64,000 nt of DNA from Longispora albida DSM 44784 (GCF_000379825.1 NZ_KB903837.1:8762-72761); one strand, 5' to 3'; shown: positions 31,892 through 41,146, numbered from the stretch's first letter. Notes: generated by a model not told the origin, from the sequence alone. Program-made: numbers and translations.

Positions 31892-33910
31892 GTGGCCAGC
31901 CCGACGTCCTTCCTGAAACGGCTGCTTGTCGGCCGGCCGGTTCGCTCCGACCGGCTCCATCACAGCCTGCTGCCGAAACGGATCGCCCTCCCGGTCTTCG
32001 CCTCCGACGCCCTGTCGTCCGTCGCGTACGCCCCGGACGAGATCCTGCTGACCCTGTCGGTGGCCGGGGCTGCGGCCTTTGTGTACTCGCCGTGGATGGC
32101 GCTGGCCGTCGCCCTCGTGATGGTCGTCGTGGTCGCCAGCTACCGGCAGAACGTCCACGCGTACCCCTCGGGTGGCGGCGACTACGAGGTGGCGACAGTC
32201 AACCTCGGTCCTAAGTGGGGGCTGGGCGTCGCCAGCGCGCTGCTGGTCGACTACGTCCTCACCGTCGCCGTGTCGGTGTCGTCTGGCGTGAAGAACCTGG
32301 GCTCGGCCGTGCCATGGGTCGCGGAGCACACCGTGTTCATCGCGGTGGCGGCAGTCGTCGTGCTGACCGCGATGAACCTGCGCGGGATCAAGGAGTCTGG
32401 CAGCGCGTTCGCCATCCCGACCTACGGGTTCATGGTCGTGATCCTCGGCATGATCGGCTACGGCTTCGTCAAGATCTTCGTTCTCGGGGAGACGGTGCTG
32501 GCCGAGAGCGCCGTCGAGCGTGGCGTGCAGGTGCTGCCCGAGCCGGACCACGAGAACATGACACAGTTCGCGATGGCGTTCCTGCTGCTGCGGGCGTTCT
32601 CGTCCGGCTGCACGGCGCTGACGGGTGTGGAGGCGATCTCCAACGGCGTACCGGCGTTCAAGCCGCCGAAGAGCAGGAACGCCGCGACCACGCTCCTGCT
32701 GCTCGGCACGCTGTCGATCAGCATGCTGCTCGGCATGATCTTCCTGTCCCGCGAGATCGGCCTCCAGTACGTGGAGGATCCGGGCAGCCAGCTGGGCGCG
32801 GCGCCCGCCGGGTACGTGCAGAAGACCGTGACCACGCAGATCGCCGACGCCGTGTTCGGCGCGGAGTCGGTCGGCCTCTATGTCGTGGCGGCCGTGACCG
32901 CGCTGATCCTGTTCCTGGCGGCCAACACGGCCTTCAACGGTTTCCCGGTGCTCGGCTCGATCCTGGCCCAGGACCGCTGGCTGCCGCGTCAGCTGCACAC
33001 CCGTGGCGACCGGCTGGCCTTCTCGAACGGCATCCTCTTCCTGTCGGTGTTCGCCACCGTGCTCATCGTGGCCTTCAAGGCCGAGCCGACCCGGCTGATC
33101 CAGCTCTACATCGTCGGCGTGTTCGTGTCGTTCACCCTGTCGCAGACCGGCATGGTCCGGCACTGGAACAAGCTGCTGCGCACCGAACGCGACCCGGGAG
33201 CCCGTAACCGGATGCACCGCTCGCGGATCATCAACATGATCGGCCTCGTGCTGACCGGCGTGGTCCTGATCATCGTGCTGATCACGAAGTTCCTGTCCGG
33301 GGCGTGGATCGCGATCGCCGCGATGGCTGTCCTGTTCGTGATCATGACCGCGATCCGCAGCCACTACGACCGCGTGTCGGCCGAGCTGGTCGCGCCGGAG
33401 GACATGGCGATGACCCTGCCGGCCCGCAACCACGCGATCGTGCTGGTCAGCAAGGTGCACCTGCCGACGCTGCGCGCGCTGAAGTACGCGCGGGCCATGC
33501 GGCCGGACTCCCTGACCGCCGTCACGGTCAACATCGACGAACGCGACACGCGGGGCCTCCAGGCGGAGTGGAGCGCGCACGACATCCCGGTGCCACTGAC
33601 AGTGATCGATTCCCCGTACCGGGAGATCACCAAGCCGATCGTCGACTACGTGAAGTCGCTCCGCCGCGACGCCCCGCGTGACGTGGTGACGGTGTTCATC
33701 CCCGAGTACGTGGTCGGCCGCTGGTGGGAGCACCTCCTGCACAATCAGAGCGCTCTGCGGCTCAAGGGCCGGCTCCTCTTCGAACCGGGTGTGATGGTGA
33801 CCAGCGTGCCGTGGCAGCTCGCGTCCAGCGAGCACAAGGATCTGCGCAAGCTCGACCAGCGGCTCGGCGCGGGCGTCGTCCGCGGCCCGCGGCCGGGTGA
33901 CAGCGAATGA
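31892..33910 (+). CDS. APC superfamily amino-acid/cation permease with C-terminal soluble domain
   Basis: The 672 residue product has about 12 membrane helices starting with LPVFASDALSSVAYAPDEILLTLS and ASYRQNVHAYPSGGGDYEVA, the APC signature. A soluble domain of roughly 150 residues follows (ARNHAIVLVSKVHLPTLRALKYARAMRPDSLTAVTVNID ... YREITKPIVDYVKSL), resembling a universal-stress-type fold. Substrate unknown; linkage to the divergent trkA pair suggests a K+-related role as in KimA-type APC potassium importers. GTG 31892 is chosen from the -10 element and the N-terminal sequence. It overlaps the next gene by 4 bp. Confidence 0.9.
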   Translation: MASPTSFLKRLLVGRPVRSDRLHHSLLPKRIALPVFASDALSSVAYAPDEILLTLSVAGAAAFVYSPWMALAVALVMVVVVASYRQNVHAYPSGGGDYEVATVNLGPKWGLGVASALLVDYVLTVAVSVSSGVKNLGSAVPWVAEHTVFIAVAAVVVLTAMNLRGIKESGSAFAIPTYGFMVVILGMIGYGFVKIFVLGETVLAESAVERGVQVLPEPDHENMTQFAMAFLLLRAFSSGCTALTGVEAISNGVPAFKPPKSRNAATTLLLLGTLSISMLLGMIFLSREIGLQYVEDPGSQLGAAPAGYVQKTVTTQIADAVFGAESVGLYVVAAVTALILFLAANTAFNGFPVLGSILAQDRWLPRQLHTRGDRLAFSNGILFLSVFATVLIVAFKAEPTRLIQLYIVGVFVSFTLSQTGMVRHWNKLLRTERDPGARNRMHRSRIINMIGLVLTGVVLIIVLITKFLSGAWIAIAAMAVLFVIMTAIRSHYDRVSAELVAPEDMAMTLPARNHAIVLVSKVHLPTLRALKYARAMRPDSLTAVTVNIDERDTRGLQAEWSAHDIPVPLTVIDSPYREITKPIVDYVKSLRRDAPRDVVTVFIPEYVVGRWWEHLLHNQSALRLKGRLLFEPGVMVTSVPWQLASSEHKDLRKLDQRLGAGVVRGPRPGDSE

Positions 33911-35094
33911 GATACGCGCACGCGCCGCGCGAGGTGGTCCTCGACATCGGGCCGGTGGCCCATGGCGGGCACTGTGTGGCCAGGCTGGACGAGCTGGTCG
34001 TCTTCGTCCGGCACGCGCTGCCCGGTGAGCGGGTCCGCGCCCGGATCACCGAGGAGCGCAAGGGTTACCTGCGGGCCGACGCGATCGAGATACTCCAGCC
34101 CTCCCCCGACCGGGTCCCAGCGCCCTGCCGCTATGCCCACCCGGGTGGGTGCGGCGGCTGCGACTTCCAGCACGCCACGCCTGCGGCGCAGCGCGACCTC
34201 AAAGCCGATGTCGTACGCGAGCAGCTGGCGCGCCTCGGCGGACTGCCCGGCGTGGACGTCACCGTGGAGGAACTGCCGGGCGGGCCGCTGGGCTGGCGTA
34301 CCCGCGTCCAGTACGCGGTGGACCAGCACGGCTACCCCGGCTTCCACCCGGCCCGCTCGCACGAGGTCATCCCGATCGGCGAGTGCCTGATCGCGACCCC
34401 GGCGATCCGCAAGGCCCCCGTGACCGGCCGCCAGTGGCGCGGCGTGGACGCTGTCGAGGTGGTCAGCTCCTCGGCCGGTGAGCTTTCCGTGCTCACCCGC
34501 CTGGGCCGTGGCCGCCCGAGGGTGGTGTCGGGGCCGGCCCGGGTACACGAGTCGGCGGCCGGGCACACCTGGGAACTGCCGGCCGAAGCCTTCTGGCAGG
34601 TGCACCCGGAGTCGGCGGGCACCCTGGCTGCCGCGGTGCTCGAGTTCCTGGCTCCGCAGCCGGGGGAGCGGGCCTTCGACCTGTACGGCGGGTCGGGCCT
34701 GTTCTCCGTGCCGCTCGCCGAGGCGGTGGGCATCACGGGCTCTGTGACGCTGGTGGAGGCCGACCCGGCCGGTACGGCGGGCGCGGCGAAGCTCCTGGAC
34801 GGCCTGCCGCAGGTCCACGTGGTCACCGGCCGGGTGGAGCGCGTGCTGGAAGGGCTCGGCGAGGCCGACATCGTCGTACTCGACCCGCCACGGGCCGGGG
34901 CCGGAGCCGCCGTGATCGAGGAGATCGTGGCGACAGGCGCCCGGGCCGTCGCCTACGTCGCGTGCGACCCGGCCGCGCTGGCCCGGGACGTGAGGACCTT
35001 CCGGTCGTACCGGTGGGAGCTGGCGGGCCTGCGCGCCTTCGACTGCTTCCCGATGACCCACCACGTCGAATGCGTAGCGTTGTTCAGACCTTGA
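33907..35094 (+). CDS. TRAM-domain class I RNA (uracil-5)-methyltransferase, TrmA/RlmD type
   Basis: The 395 residue product has an N-terminal TRAM domain (VLDIGPVAHGGHCVARLDELVVFVRHALPGERV), an iron-sulfur motif with Cys 74, 82 and 85 plus a fourth downstream, a SAM fold (FDLYGGSGLFSVPLA), the DPPRAGAG motif IV and the nucleophile Cys in YVACDPAALARD. The family makes m5U in tRNA or rRNA; the exact site cannot be told. Start overlaps the permease stop (ATGA). A very long hairpin follows the gene. Confidence 0.93.
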   Translation: MRYAHAPREVVLDIGPVAHGGHCVARLDELVVFVRHALPGERVRARITEERKGYLRADAIEILQPSPDRVPAPCRYAHPGGCGGCDFQHATPAAQRDLKADVVREQLARLGGLPGVDVTVEELPGGPLGWRTRVQYAVDQHGYPGFHPARSHEVIPIGECLIATPAIRKAPVTGRQWRGVDAVEVVSSSAGELSVLTRLGRGRPRVVSGPARVHESAAGHTWELPAEAFWQVHPESAGTLAAAVLEFLAPQPGERAFDLYGGSGLFSVPLAEAVGITGSVTLVEADPAGTAGAAKLLDGLPQVHVVTGRVERVLEGLGEADIVVLDPPRAGAGAAVIEEIVATGARAVAYVACDPAALARDVRTFRSYRWELAGLRAFDCFPMTHHVECVALFRP

Positions 35095-35103
35095 CCGTTT
35101 GGA

Positions 35104-35202
35104 CCCGCTGAGGACGAATCTGGACTGCGCGAAACGGCTTCCCACGTACAACACTGCGGTACGAGGGAAGCCGTTTCGCTTGCCAGATCCGCCCTCAGCG
35201 GG
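35104..35202. terminator. 99-nt extended hairpin between convergent methyltransferase genes
   Basis: Nested inverted repeats make one hairpin: 35104-35123 with 35183-35202 (18 of 20 pairs), the perfect 15-bp stem GCGAAACGGCTTCCC (35129-35143) with 35165-35179, and CGTAC/GTACG (45-49, 59-63 of the same block) around a 9-nt loop. It lies between the RNA methyltransferase (+) and the SAM methyltransferase (-), so a bidirectional terminator role is likely. Its size also resembles a MITE or REP-type element. Confidence 0.7.
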
Positions 35203-35215
35203 CCACTTCGTGTGA

Positions 35216-35237
35216 GATCAAGAGCAAAGATCAAGAA
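35216..35237. repeat. AT-rich GATCAAGA direct repeat at gene end
   Basis: Two GATCAAGA units 13 bp apart, the second within AAAGATCAAGAAC, overlap the stop codon of the leftward SAM methyltransferase. The core is shared with the palindromes at 2784 and 9002. Confidence 0.4.
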
Positions 35238-35896
35238 CGGGTCGCGGCTATGCCGAACAGGTCTGGGAGGGGGCCCTGGCCTCGTTCGGCTGTGGTTGTG
35301 AGGGTGAGGCCGGCCGCCAGGGTGGCGTTGATCAGGTCCGCGATGGGCAGGTGGCGGGCGCCGACGCGGGCGCGGACGCCGTTGGGGGACCAGGACTCGA
35401 AGCTGACGCCGGTGTGGCCGTACAGCTCACTGGTGATGATCACGCGGGCGGGGTCGGAGCGGTCGGAGAAGGCTCCGGTGAAGCAGGGGTGCACGCCGAT
35501 GTGGACGAAGCGGCCACCCGGCTTCAGGATCCTGGCTGCCTCACGCAGCGCCGCCGGGTAGTCGGGCACGTCGGTGTGGATCAGGACCGCGATGACCGTG
35601 CTCACCGAGGCGTCGGGGAGCGGGATTGCCGCGACGTCCGCCCGCGCGACCGGGAGCCTGCCGGCGGCGAAACCCAGCTGGCCGGCTGAGATGTCGAACC
35701 CGATCGGCGTGCGGCCCGTGGCCCGGACGGTGTCCGCGTGGATGCCCGTGCCACAGCCCAGCTCGACCGCCAGGCCGGTGCCGGTACCGAGGAGCTCGGT
35801 GAGCAGCGCGGACACCAGCTGGGTGTAGGGGTTGCCTGTGACGAAGTCCTCGTACCAGGCGGCGTGCTGGTCGTACGCGGCGTGTGTCGTCGTCAT
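35231..35896 (-). CDS. Class I SAM-dependent methyltransferase (Methyltransf_11 type)
   Basis: The 221 residue product starts YDQHAAWYEDFVTGNPYT and has motif I LAVELGCGTGIHADTVRATG, motif II-like GFDISAGQLGFAAGR, VARADVAAIPLPDASVSTVIAVLIHTDV and the post-motif AARILKPGGRFVHIGVHP. It methylates an unknown small molecule or protein. It is separated from dxs by a divergent 194-bp region that holds an AT-rich palindrome. It has no obvious partner. Confidence 0.88.
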   Translation of the reverse strand: MTTTHAAYDQHAAWYEDFVTGNPYTQLVSALLTELLGTGTGLAVELGCGTGIHADTVRATGRTPIGFDISAGQLGFAAGRLPVARADVAAIPLPDASVSTVIAVLIHTDVPDYPAALREAARILKPGGRFVHIGVHPCFTGAFSDRSDPARVIITSELYGHTGVSFESWSPNGVRARVGARHLPIADLINATLAAGLTLTTTAERGQGPLPDLFGIAATRS

Positions 35897-35976
35897 GGGG
35901 CGAACGTATCGGGGTGACGCGGGCCACGCCGCCCGGTGCGTTCAGCCCTGGGAGGAACGGGGAGCCTGGCCGCAGG

Positions 35977-35994
35977 TACAAAATCATGGTTTTG
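35977..35994. repeat. AT-rich short palindrome upstream of dxs
   Basis: TACAAAATCATGGTTTTG, followed by GGGTTTTT, nearly duplicates the copy inside the first gene of the window (1137-1154). It lies about 100 bp before the dxs start codon. Confidence 0.5.
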
Positions 35995-36076
35995 GGTTTT
36001 TGCACGTCGGGGCCGCTGGTCGTGCAGACCTTGTGAAGGTTGTCGGCGCGACAAGATCCGGGATGGCCTTGCACGC

Positions 36077-36082
36077 TAGGCT
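36077..36082 (+). promoter_or_regulatory. -10 element of a leaderless dxs promoter
   Basis: TAGGCT ends 8 nt before the ATG at 36091. No strong -35 is visible. Confidence 0.45.
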
Positions 36083-36090
36083 GGTTTGCT

Positions 36091-38010
36091 ATGAGCAGCA
36101 CTGAAGGCACGGGCGTCCTCGCGTCCATCACCGGCCCGCGGGACCTGCACGGGCTGACCCCCGCGCAGCTGGACACCCTGGCGGCCGAGATCCGCGACTT
36201 CCTGGTCGACAAGGTCTCCAAGACCGGTGGCCACCTCGGCCCCAACCTGGGCGTCGTGGAGATGACCATCGCGATCCACCGGGTCTTCGACTCGCCGCGC
36301 GACCGGGTCCTCTTCGACACCGGGCACCAGGCCTACGTGCACAAGATCCTCACCGGCCGGCAGGAGGGCTTCGACCAGCTCCGCCAGCGCGGCGGCCTCA
36401 CCGGCTACCCCAGCCAGGCCGAGAGCGAACACGACCTCATCGAGAACTCGCACGCCTCCACCGCCCTGTCGTACGCGGACGGCATCGCCAAGGCCTTCCA
36501 GCTCCGGGGCGAGGACCGGCACGTGGTGGCCGTCGTCGGCGACGGTGCGCTCACGGGCGGCATGTGCTGGGAGGCGCTGAACAACATCGCCGCCGGTACC
36601 GACCGGTCAGTCGTGATCGTCGTCAACGACAACGGCCGCTCCTACGCGCCGACCATCGGCGGGTTCGCCGACCACCTGGCGACGCTGCGGCTGAACCCCT
36701 CGTACGAGCGGGTCCTCGACCTGGTCAAGGACGCCCTCGGCCGCACGCCGCTCGTCGGCCCGCCGCTGTTCGAGGCCCTGCACGCCGTCAAGCGCGGGCT
36801 GAAGGACGCGATCGCCCCGCAGGCGATGTTCGAGGACCTCGGGCTCAAGTACTTCGGCCCGGTCGACGGCCACGACCTCGCCGCGATGGAGAAGGCACTG
36901 GAGCGGGCCAAGGGCTTCGGCGGCCCGGTCATCGTGCACGCCGTGACCAAGAAGGGTTACGGCTACCGCCCGGCCGAGGACGACGAGGCCGACATGATGC
37001 ACGGCCCCGGCGCGTTCAACCCGCTGACCGGCAAGCTCACCGCCGCGCCCAGTCTCAAGTGGACCTCCGTCTTCGGTGACGAGCTGGTCGAGCTGGCCGG
37101 CGAGCGGCCGGACATCGTCGGCATCACGGCCGCGATGGCCGAGCCGACCGGCATCGCGAAGCTCATGCGCGCGTACCCGGAGCGGGCCTACGACGTCGGC
37201 ATCGCCGAGCAGCACGCCGCCACGTCGGCCGCCGGTCTCGCGATGGGCGGGGCGCACCCGGTCGTCGCGGTGTACGCGACCTTCCTCAACCGGGCCTTCG
37301 ACCAGGTGCTGCTGGACGTGGCGATGCACAAGCTCGGGGTCACCTTCGTGCTGGACCGGGCCGGGATCACCGGGCCGGACGGGCCGAGCCACTACGGCAT
37401 CTGGGACATGTCGGTCTTCGGCGTCGTACCGGGTATCCGGATCGCCGCCCCGCGTGACGCGGCCACCCTCCGCGAGGAGCTGCGTGAGGCCGTCGCCGTG
37501 ACGGACGGGCCGACGATCGTCCGGTTCCCGACGGGTTCCGTGCCGGCCGCGCTGCCCGCCGTGCGAAGCGCAGGCGGGGTGGACGTGCTCGCGGAGGGCT
37601 CGTCCAAGGACGTCCTGATCGTCGCGGTCGGCGCCTTCGGCCACCTCGGCATGGAGGCCGCGAGCCGGCTCACCGAGCACGGCTACGGCGTGACCGTCGT
37701 CGACCCGCGCTGGGTCCGGCCCGTGCCGGAGGCCATCGCGGAGCTGGCCGCCGAGCACCGCCTCGTCGTCACCGTCGAGGACGGCGTGAAGACCGGCGGC
37801 GTCGGCGAGGCCGTGGCCTCCGCGCTGCGCGAGGCCGGGGTGACCGCCCCGGTGCGCGTCTACGGCGTACCGGCCGCCTGGCACCCGCACGGCAGCCGCA
37901 ACGAGATCCTCGCCGACCTGGGCCTCACCGCCCAGGACGTGGCCCGTGACATCACCGGCCTGCTGTCAGGCCTCGACGCCGACGTGGACACGAGCGAGCT
38001 GAACGCGTAG
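36091..38010 (+). CDS. dxs: 1-deoxy-D-xylulose-5-phosphate synthase
   Basis: The 639 residue product has the DXS hallmarks: [44 protein letters not shown], the thiamine-diphosphate motif [33 protein letters not shown] in the pyrimidine domain, and a transketolase C-terminal domain ([20 protein letters not shown]). It condenses pyruvate and glyceraldehyde 3-phosphate in the first step of the MEP isoprenoid pathway. The ATG start is supported by the family N-terminus and the -10 element. A terminator follows. Confidence 0.98.
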   Translation: MSSTEGTGVLASITGPRDLHGLTPAQLDTLAAEIRDFLVDKVSKTGGHLGPNLGVVEMTIAIHRVFDSPRDRVLFDTGHQAYVHKILTGRQEGFDQLRQRGGLTGYPSQAESEHDLIENSHASTALSYADGIAKAFQLRGEDRHVVAVVGDGALTGGMCWEALNNIAAGTDRSVVIVVNDNGRSYAPTIGGFADHLATLRLNPSYERVLDLVKDALGRTPLVGPPLFEALHAVKRGLKDAIAPQAMFEDLGLKYFGPVDGHDLAAMEKALERAKGFGGPVIVHAVTKKGYGYRPAEDDEADMMHGPGAFNPLTGKLTAAPSLKWTSVFGDELVELAGERPDIVGITAAMAEPTGIAKLMRAYPERAYDVGIAEQHAATSAAGLAMGGAHPVVAVYATFLNRAFDQVLLDVAMHKLGVTFVLDRAGITGPDGPSHYGIWDMSVFGVVPGIRIAAPRDAATLREELREAVAVTDGPTIVRFPTGSVPAALPAVRSAGGVDVLAEGSSKDVLIVAVGAFGHLGMEAASRLTEHGYGVTVVDPRWVRPVPEAIAELAAEHRLVVTVEDGVKTGGVGEAVASALREAGVTAPVRVYGVPAAWHPHGSRNEILADLGLTAQDVARDITGLLSGLDADVDTSELNA

Positions 38011-38026
38011 TCCGTTCTGCATCTGG

Positions 38027-38061
38027 GGGCGGGTCCTGCTTCGTGCAGGCCCGTCCCTTTT
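38027..38061 (+). terminator. dxs terminator with T-tract
   Basis: GGGCGGGTCCTGC pairs (one bulge) with GCAGGCCCGTCCC around TTCGT, followed by TTTT, 17 nt after the dxs stop codon. Confidence 0.75.
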
Positions 38062-38171
38062 CGCGCCCTCACGCATGCGATACCGGCGGAACTGCCACCG
38101 AAGGGGGCGTCATCCGCCCGCGCGGGTTACCATCCGGCGGGGTACGCAGACGTCGACGGGAGGGCGCCCGA

Positions 38172-38834
38172 GTGCGAGTGCTGGTGGTGGAGGATGAGCG
38201 GCACCTGGCCGACGCCATCGCCCGTGGCCTGCGCCGGCAGGGCATGGCGGTCGACGTGGCCTACGACGGTAAGGACGGCCATTTCCAGGCGATGACGACC
38301 CGGTACGACGTGCTGGTCCTCGACCGTGACCTGCCCGGGATGTCCGGTGACGCGCTGTGTGCCGACCTGATCGCCTCCGGAGCCCTGACCCGGGTGCTGA
38401 TGCTGACCGCCAGCGGCAGCGTCGCCGACCGGATCGAGGGCCTGGAACTCGGCGCCGACGACTACCTCGGCAAGCCCTTCGCCTTCGAGGAACTGGTCGC
38501 CCGGGTCCGGGCGCTGGGCCGCCGTGCCACTCCCGTCGCGCCGCCCGTCCTGCGCGCCGGTGACGTCTCGCTCGACCCGGCCCGGCTCACCGCCGAACGC
38601 GGCGGGCGGGCGCTGGAGCTGACCCGCAAGGAGTTCGGCCTGCTCAGGGTCCTGATCAAGGCTCAGGGTGCCGTGGTGTCCAGTGAGGAACTCCTGGAAC
38701 GCGTCTGGGACGCCAACGCCGACCCGTTCACCACCACGGTCCGGGTCACCATGATGACCCTGCGCAAGAAGCTCGGTGACCCGCCGCTGATCGAGACCGT
38801 GGTCGGCGCCGGTTACCGGATCACCGCACGATGA
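38172..38834 (+). CDS. OmpR/PhoB family response regulator
   Basis: The 220 residue product has a receiver domain (VLVVEDERHLADAIARGLRRQGMAVDVAYDG, phosphoacceptor Asp in VLVLDRDLPG, Lys in GADDYLGKPFAFEEL) and a winged-helix effector (DPARLTAERGGRALELTRKEFGLLRVLIKAQGAVVSSEELLERVWD ... TVVGAGYRI). GTG 38172 is the family-like start. The histidine kinase gene follows 52 bp later and forms its partner. The regulated genes are not evident from the neighbourhood. Confidence 0.93.
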   Translation: MRVLVVEDERHLADAIARGLRRQGMAVDVAYDGKDGHFQAMTTRYDVLVLDRDLPGMSGDALCADLIASGALTRVLMLTASGSVADRIEGLELGADDYLGKPFAFEELVARVRALGRRATPVAPPVLRAGDVSLDPARLTAERGGRALELTRKEFGLLRVLIKAQGAVVSSEELLERVWDANADPFTTTVRVTMMTLRKKLGDPPLIETVVGAGYRITAR

Positions 38835-38886
38835 ACCGCACGGCGTACCCCGTGGTGAGTGCCGTCAGCCGGGCCGGAGCTGGCCT

Positions 38887-40029
38887 GTGAGCCGCACCGA
38901 TGGCCGCACGGACGGCTCCGCCGGCACGGGCCGGAACGGCAGCCGGATGCCCCGCCCGACCCTGCGCCGCCGGATCAGCCTGCTCAACGGCCTGCTGCTG
39001 ATCGGCTCCGGTGCCCTGCTGATCCTGTTCAGCTGGCTGATGGCCCGCTCGGGAGTCAGCTCGGCCGTCATGCTGGTGGCCGGGCTGGCCGCCCTGGCGA
39101 TCCTGGGCACCCTCGGGGTCCTCGGCGGGTACTGGATCACGAAGCGGGCGCTGCGGCCCCTCGAACAGGTCACCACGACCGCGCGGCGGCTGTCCACGGA
39201 GACGCTGGACCAGCGGCTGCGGTACTCCGGCCCCGACGACGAGATCGCCGAGCTGGCCGCGACCTTCGACGCGATGCTCGACCGGCTGGCCGGGGCCTTC
39301 GACAGCCAGAAGCGCTTCGTCGCCAACGCCTCCCACGAGCTGCGTACCCCGCTCGCCGTCATGCGGACCGAGGTCGACGTGACGCTGACCGACCCGGATG
39401 CCGACCTCGCCGAGTACCGCCGGATGGCCAAGGTGCTCCGCGACGCCTCCACCCGGGCCAACAGCCTCGTCGACTCGCTGCTGCTGCTCGCGCGCACCGA
39501 GGCACAGGCAGGCAGGCGGCTGGCCCGCAAGGCACCGGTCGACCTGGCCGTGGCCTGTACCAGCGCACTGCACCCGGTGCAGCGCGAGGTCGCCCGGCTC
39601 GGCATCCAGGTCCTCACCGAGCTGCGCCCGGCCCCGGTGGTCGGCGACCCCGGCCTGCTCGACCGGCTCGCGGGGAATCTCGTGGAGAACGCCGTCCGGT
39701 ACAACACCCCGGCCGGCTACCTGTGGGTCAGCACCGGGGTCAACTCCGAGCACGCCTGGCTCGTGGTGGCCAACACCGGCCCCGAGCTGGAACCGGCCGA
39801 GGTGCCATCGCTGTTCGAGCCGTTCCGCCGGGGCGGGCTGGAACGTACCGGCTCCCGGGGCGCCGGCCTCGGCCTGTCGATCGTCCGCGCGGTGTGCGAC
39901 GCGCACGCCGGGACGGTACGGGCAACGGCCCGGCCGGGCGGCGGCATGGAGGTCACCGTACTGCTACCCGCGGCCGCGACCACCCCGATCAGCCGGGGCG
40001 CGGCGAGCGTGCCGTACAACCGCCCCTAG
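38887..40029 (+). CDS. Sensor histidine kinase
   Basis: The 380 residue product has two membrane helices (about 30-50 and 58-84) with almost no periplasmic loop, a HAMP domain (ITKRALRPLEQVTTTARRLSTETLDQRL), the phospho-acceptor His150 in FVANASHELRTPLAV, and the ATPase motifs NLVENAVRYN and RGAGLGLSIVRAV. The very short external loop suggests that it senses a signal within the membrane or through a partner, as in other intramembrane-sensing kinases. It pairs with the response regulator just upstream. Confidence 0.92.
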   Translation: MSRTDGRTDGSAGTGRNGSRMPRPTLRRRISLLNGLLLIGSGALLILFSWLMARSGVSSAVMLVAGLAALAILGTLGVLGGYWITKRALRPLEQVTTTARRLSTETLDQRLRYSGPDDEIAELAATFDAMLDRLAGAFDSQKRFVANASHELRTPLAVMRTEVDVTLTDPDADLAEYRRMAKVLRDASTRANSLVDSLLLLARTEAQAGRRLARKAPVDLAVACTSALHPVQREVARLGIQVLTELRPAPVVGDPGLLDRLAGNLVENAVRYNTPAGYLWVSTGVNSEHAWLVVANTGPELEPAEVPSLFEPFRRGGLERTGSRGAGLGLSIVRAVCDAHAGTVRATARPGGGMEVTVLLPAAATTPISRGAASVPYNRP

Positions 40030-40065
40030 ATCACTCCGAACGAGGGGCACAGCGCCCCGGGCGGC

Positions 40066-40584
40066 TCAGGCGAAGTCCCGCCGGACGGGGTGGGTCTTCT
40101 CGTAGAAGTAGACCCGCGACGGTTCCAGGACCAGCATCAGGAGCGCGAGCACGAGCAGCGCCATGATGCCGATCTCGGTACTGAACTGGATCGCGATCTT
40201 GCCCGGGTGCAGCAGTTTCGCCTCGATCGCGTTGATGCCTGCCGGGTCGGCGGTGCCGGCCGCAGACACGTGGCCGGACTCGCTGGACATCACGGCACCC
40301 ATGTAGGCGGTCAGGAAGCCGAGCCCGGTGAGCACCAGCCAGCGCAGCCGTCCCCTGCGGATCAACGGGAGAAGGAGCGCGGACAACGCCATGACGATGC
40401 CCGCGTACAGGCTGGTCCTGGTGTAGACCAGGATCGACTCGAGCTCCCACCTCTGTTTCTCCGGGAGGCCTTCCAGGATGTCCTCCAGCTTGACCACGGC
40501 CGCGAAGCTGGAGGCGACGAGGATGAGGCTGAGCACGGCGATACCGAGAAGTGCCAGGAAGGCGATGCGGACAGTGCGGGGCAC
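40066..40584 (-). CDS. Hypothetical four-helix membrane protein
   Basis: The 172 residue product has helices at about 6-30, 57-75, 81-100 and 138-154, with a loop holding SSESGHVSAAGTADPAGINAIEAKL and a basic C-terminus (YFYEKTHPVRRDFA). I recognise no family. It is convergent with the histidine kinase gene; a small GGGGC/GCCCC hairpin lies in the gap. The 194-bp region before its start shows nothing I can interpret apart from the promoter of the next gene. Confidence 0.6.
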   Translation of the reverse strand: MPRTVRIAFLALLGIAVLSLILVASSFAAVVKLEDILEGLPEKQRWELESILVYTRTSLYAGIVMALSALLLPLIRRGRLRWLVLTGLGFLTAYMGAVMSSESGHVSAAGTADPAGINAIEAKLLHPGKIAIQFSTEIGIMALLVLALLMLVLEPSRVYFYEKTHPVRRDFA

Positions 40585-40766
40585 AGGAAGGTCCTTACGT
40601 CGGGGGGAGACGCGAATCTAACCCCGGGCCTGTCATCGCCGCTGGCCGATTCCTCTGGTCACGGCCGTCTTGTTGCCCAAACTTGACCTGGTACCGGGCC
40701 CCGGCCAGCCCGGCTGCCGCCGGGTGTGAGCGTGAGGCCGAGGCGGGGCTGGCGTCCGGGCTGGCG

Positions 40767-40772
40767 TAGGCT
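40767..40772 (+). promoter_or_regulatory. -10 element of a leaderless promoter
   Basis: TAGGCT ends 6 nt before the ATG at 40779. Confidence 0.5.
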
Positions 40773-40778
40773 CGCGCC

Positions 40779-41087
40779 ATGACTGTGGAAACAACGCAAA
40801 CCCGATACGTCCGGATTCCTGCGGAGATCGTGGTCGAGGTCGTCGACGAGGCCGCCGTGCGCGCCGCCGCCCGTGCCGCCGTGGACGCCGCCACCGACAT
40901 GCCGGAAGAGGAGCGCGCCGAGGCCCTGGAGCGGATCGCCTCCGAGGACATCGCCGACGCCGTCGCCCTCGTGGTGAACCTGGACGGCCTGCTCGACGGC
41001 ACCGAGGGCATCGAGGTCGTCGAGGCGACCTGGTCCGCCGAGGAGGACGAGGACTACGAGCCGTTCGAGGACGACGACGAGGACTAG
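40779..41087 (+). CDS. Small acidic hypothetical protein
   Basis: The 102 residue product has YVRIPAEIVVEVVDEAAVRAAARAAVDAATDMPEEERAEALERIASEDIADAVALVVNLDGLLD and a strongly acidic tail (EEDEDYEPFEDDDED). It is predicted soluble, mixed alpha/beta. No family is recognised. A leaderless -10 upstream and a perfect terminator downstream mark it as a single-gene unit. Confidence 0.65.
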   Translation: MTVETTQTRYVRIPAEIVVEVVDEAAVRAAARAAVDAATDMPEEERAEALERIASEDIADAVALVVNLDGLLDGTEGIEVVEATWSAEEDEDYEPFEDDDED

Positions 41088-41100
41088 TCTCCTGCGCGAA

Positions 41101-41133
41101 AGAGCCCCGGAGTACCAAGTACTCCGGGGCTCT
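41101..41133. terminator. Strong bidirectional terminator
   Basis: A perfect 15-bp stem, AGAGCCCCGGAGTAC with its complement, and a 3-nt loop lie between the acidic-protein gene and the convergent fadB-like gene. TTTC follows. Confidence 0.85.
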
Positions 41134-41146
41134 TTCGTCGTTCAGG

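Noticed and set aside
31823-33835. A 670-codon minus-strand frame opposite the APC permease
   Set aside because: The sequence is His/Asp/Arg/Gly-rich with no hydrophobic or catalytic pattern, whereas the plus strand encodes a full permease.
36607-37890. A 427-codon minus-strand frame opposite dxs
   Set aside because: It is a shadow frame of a strongly conserved gene with no recognisable domain.
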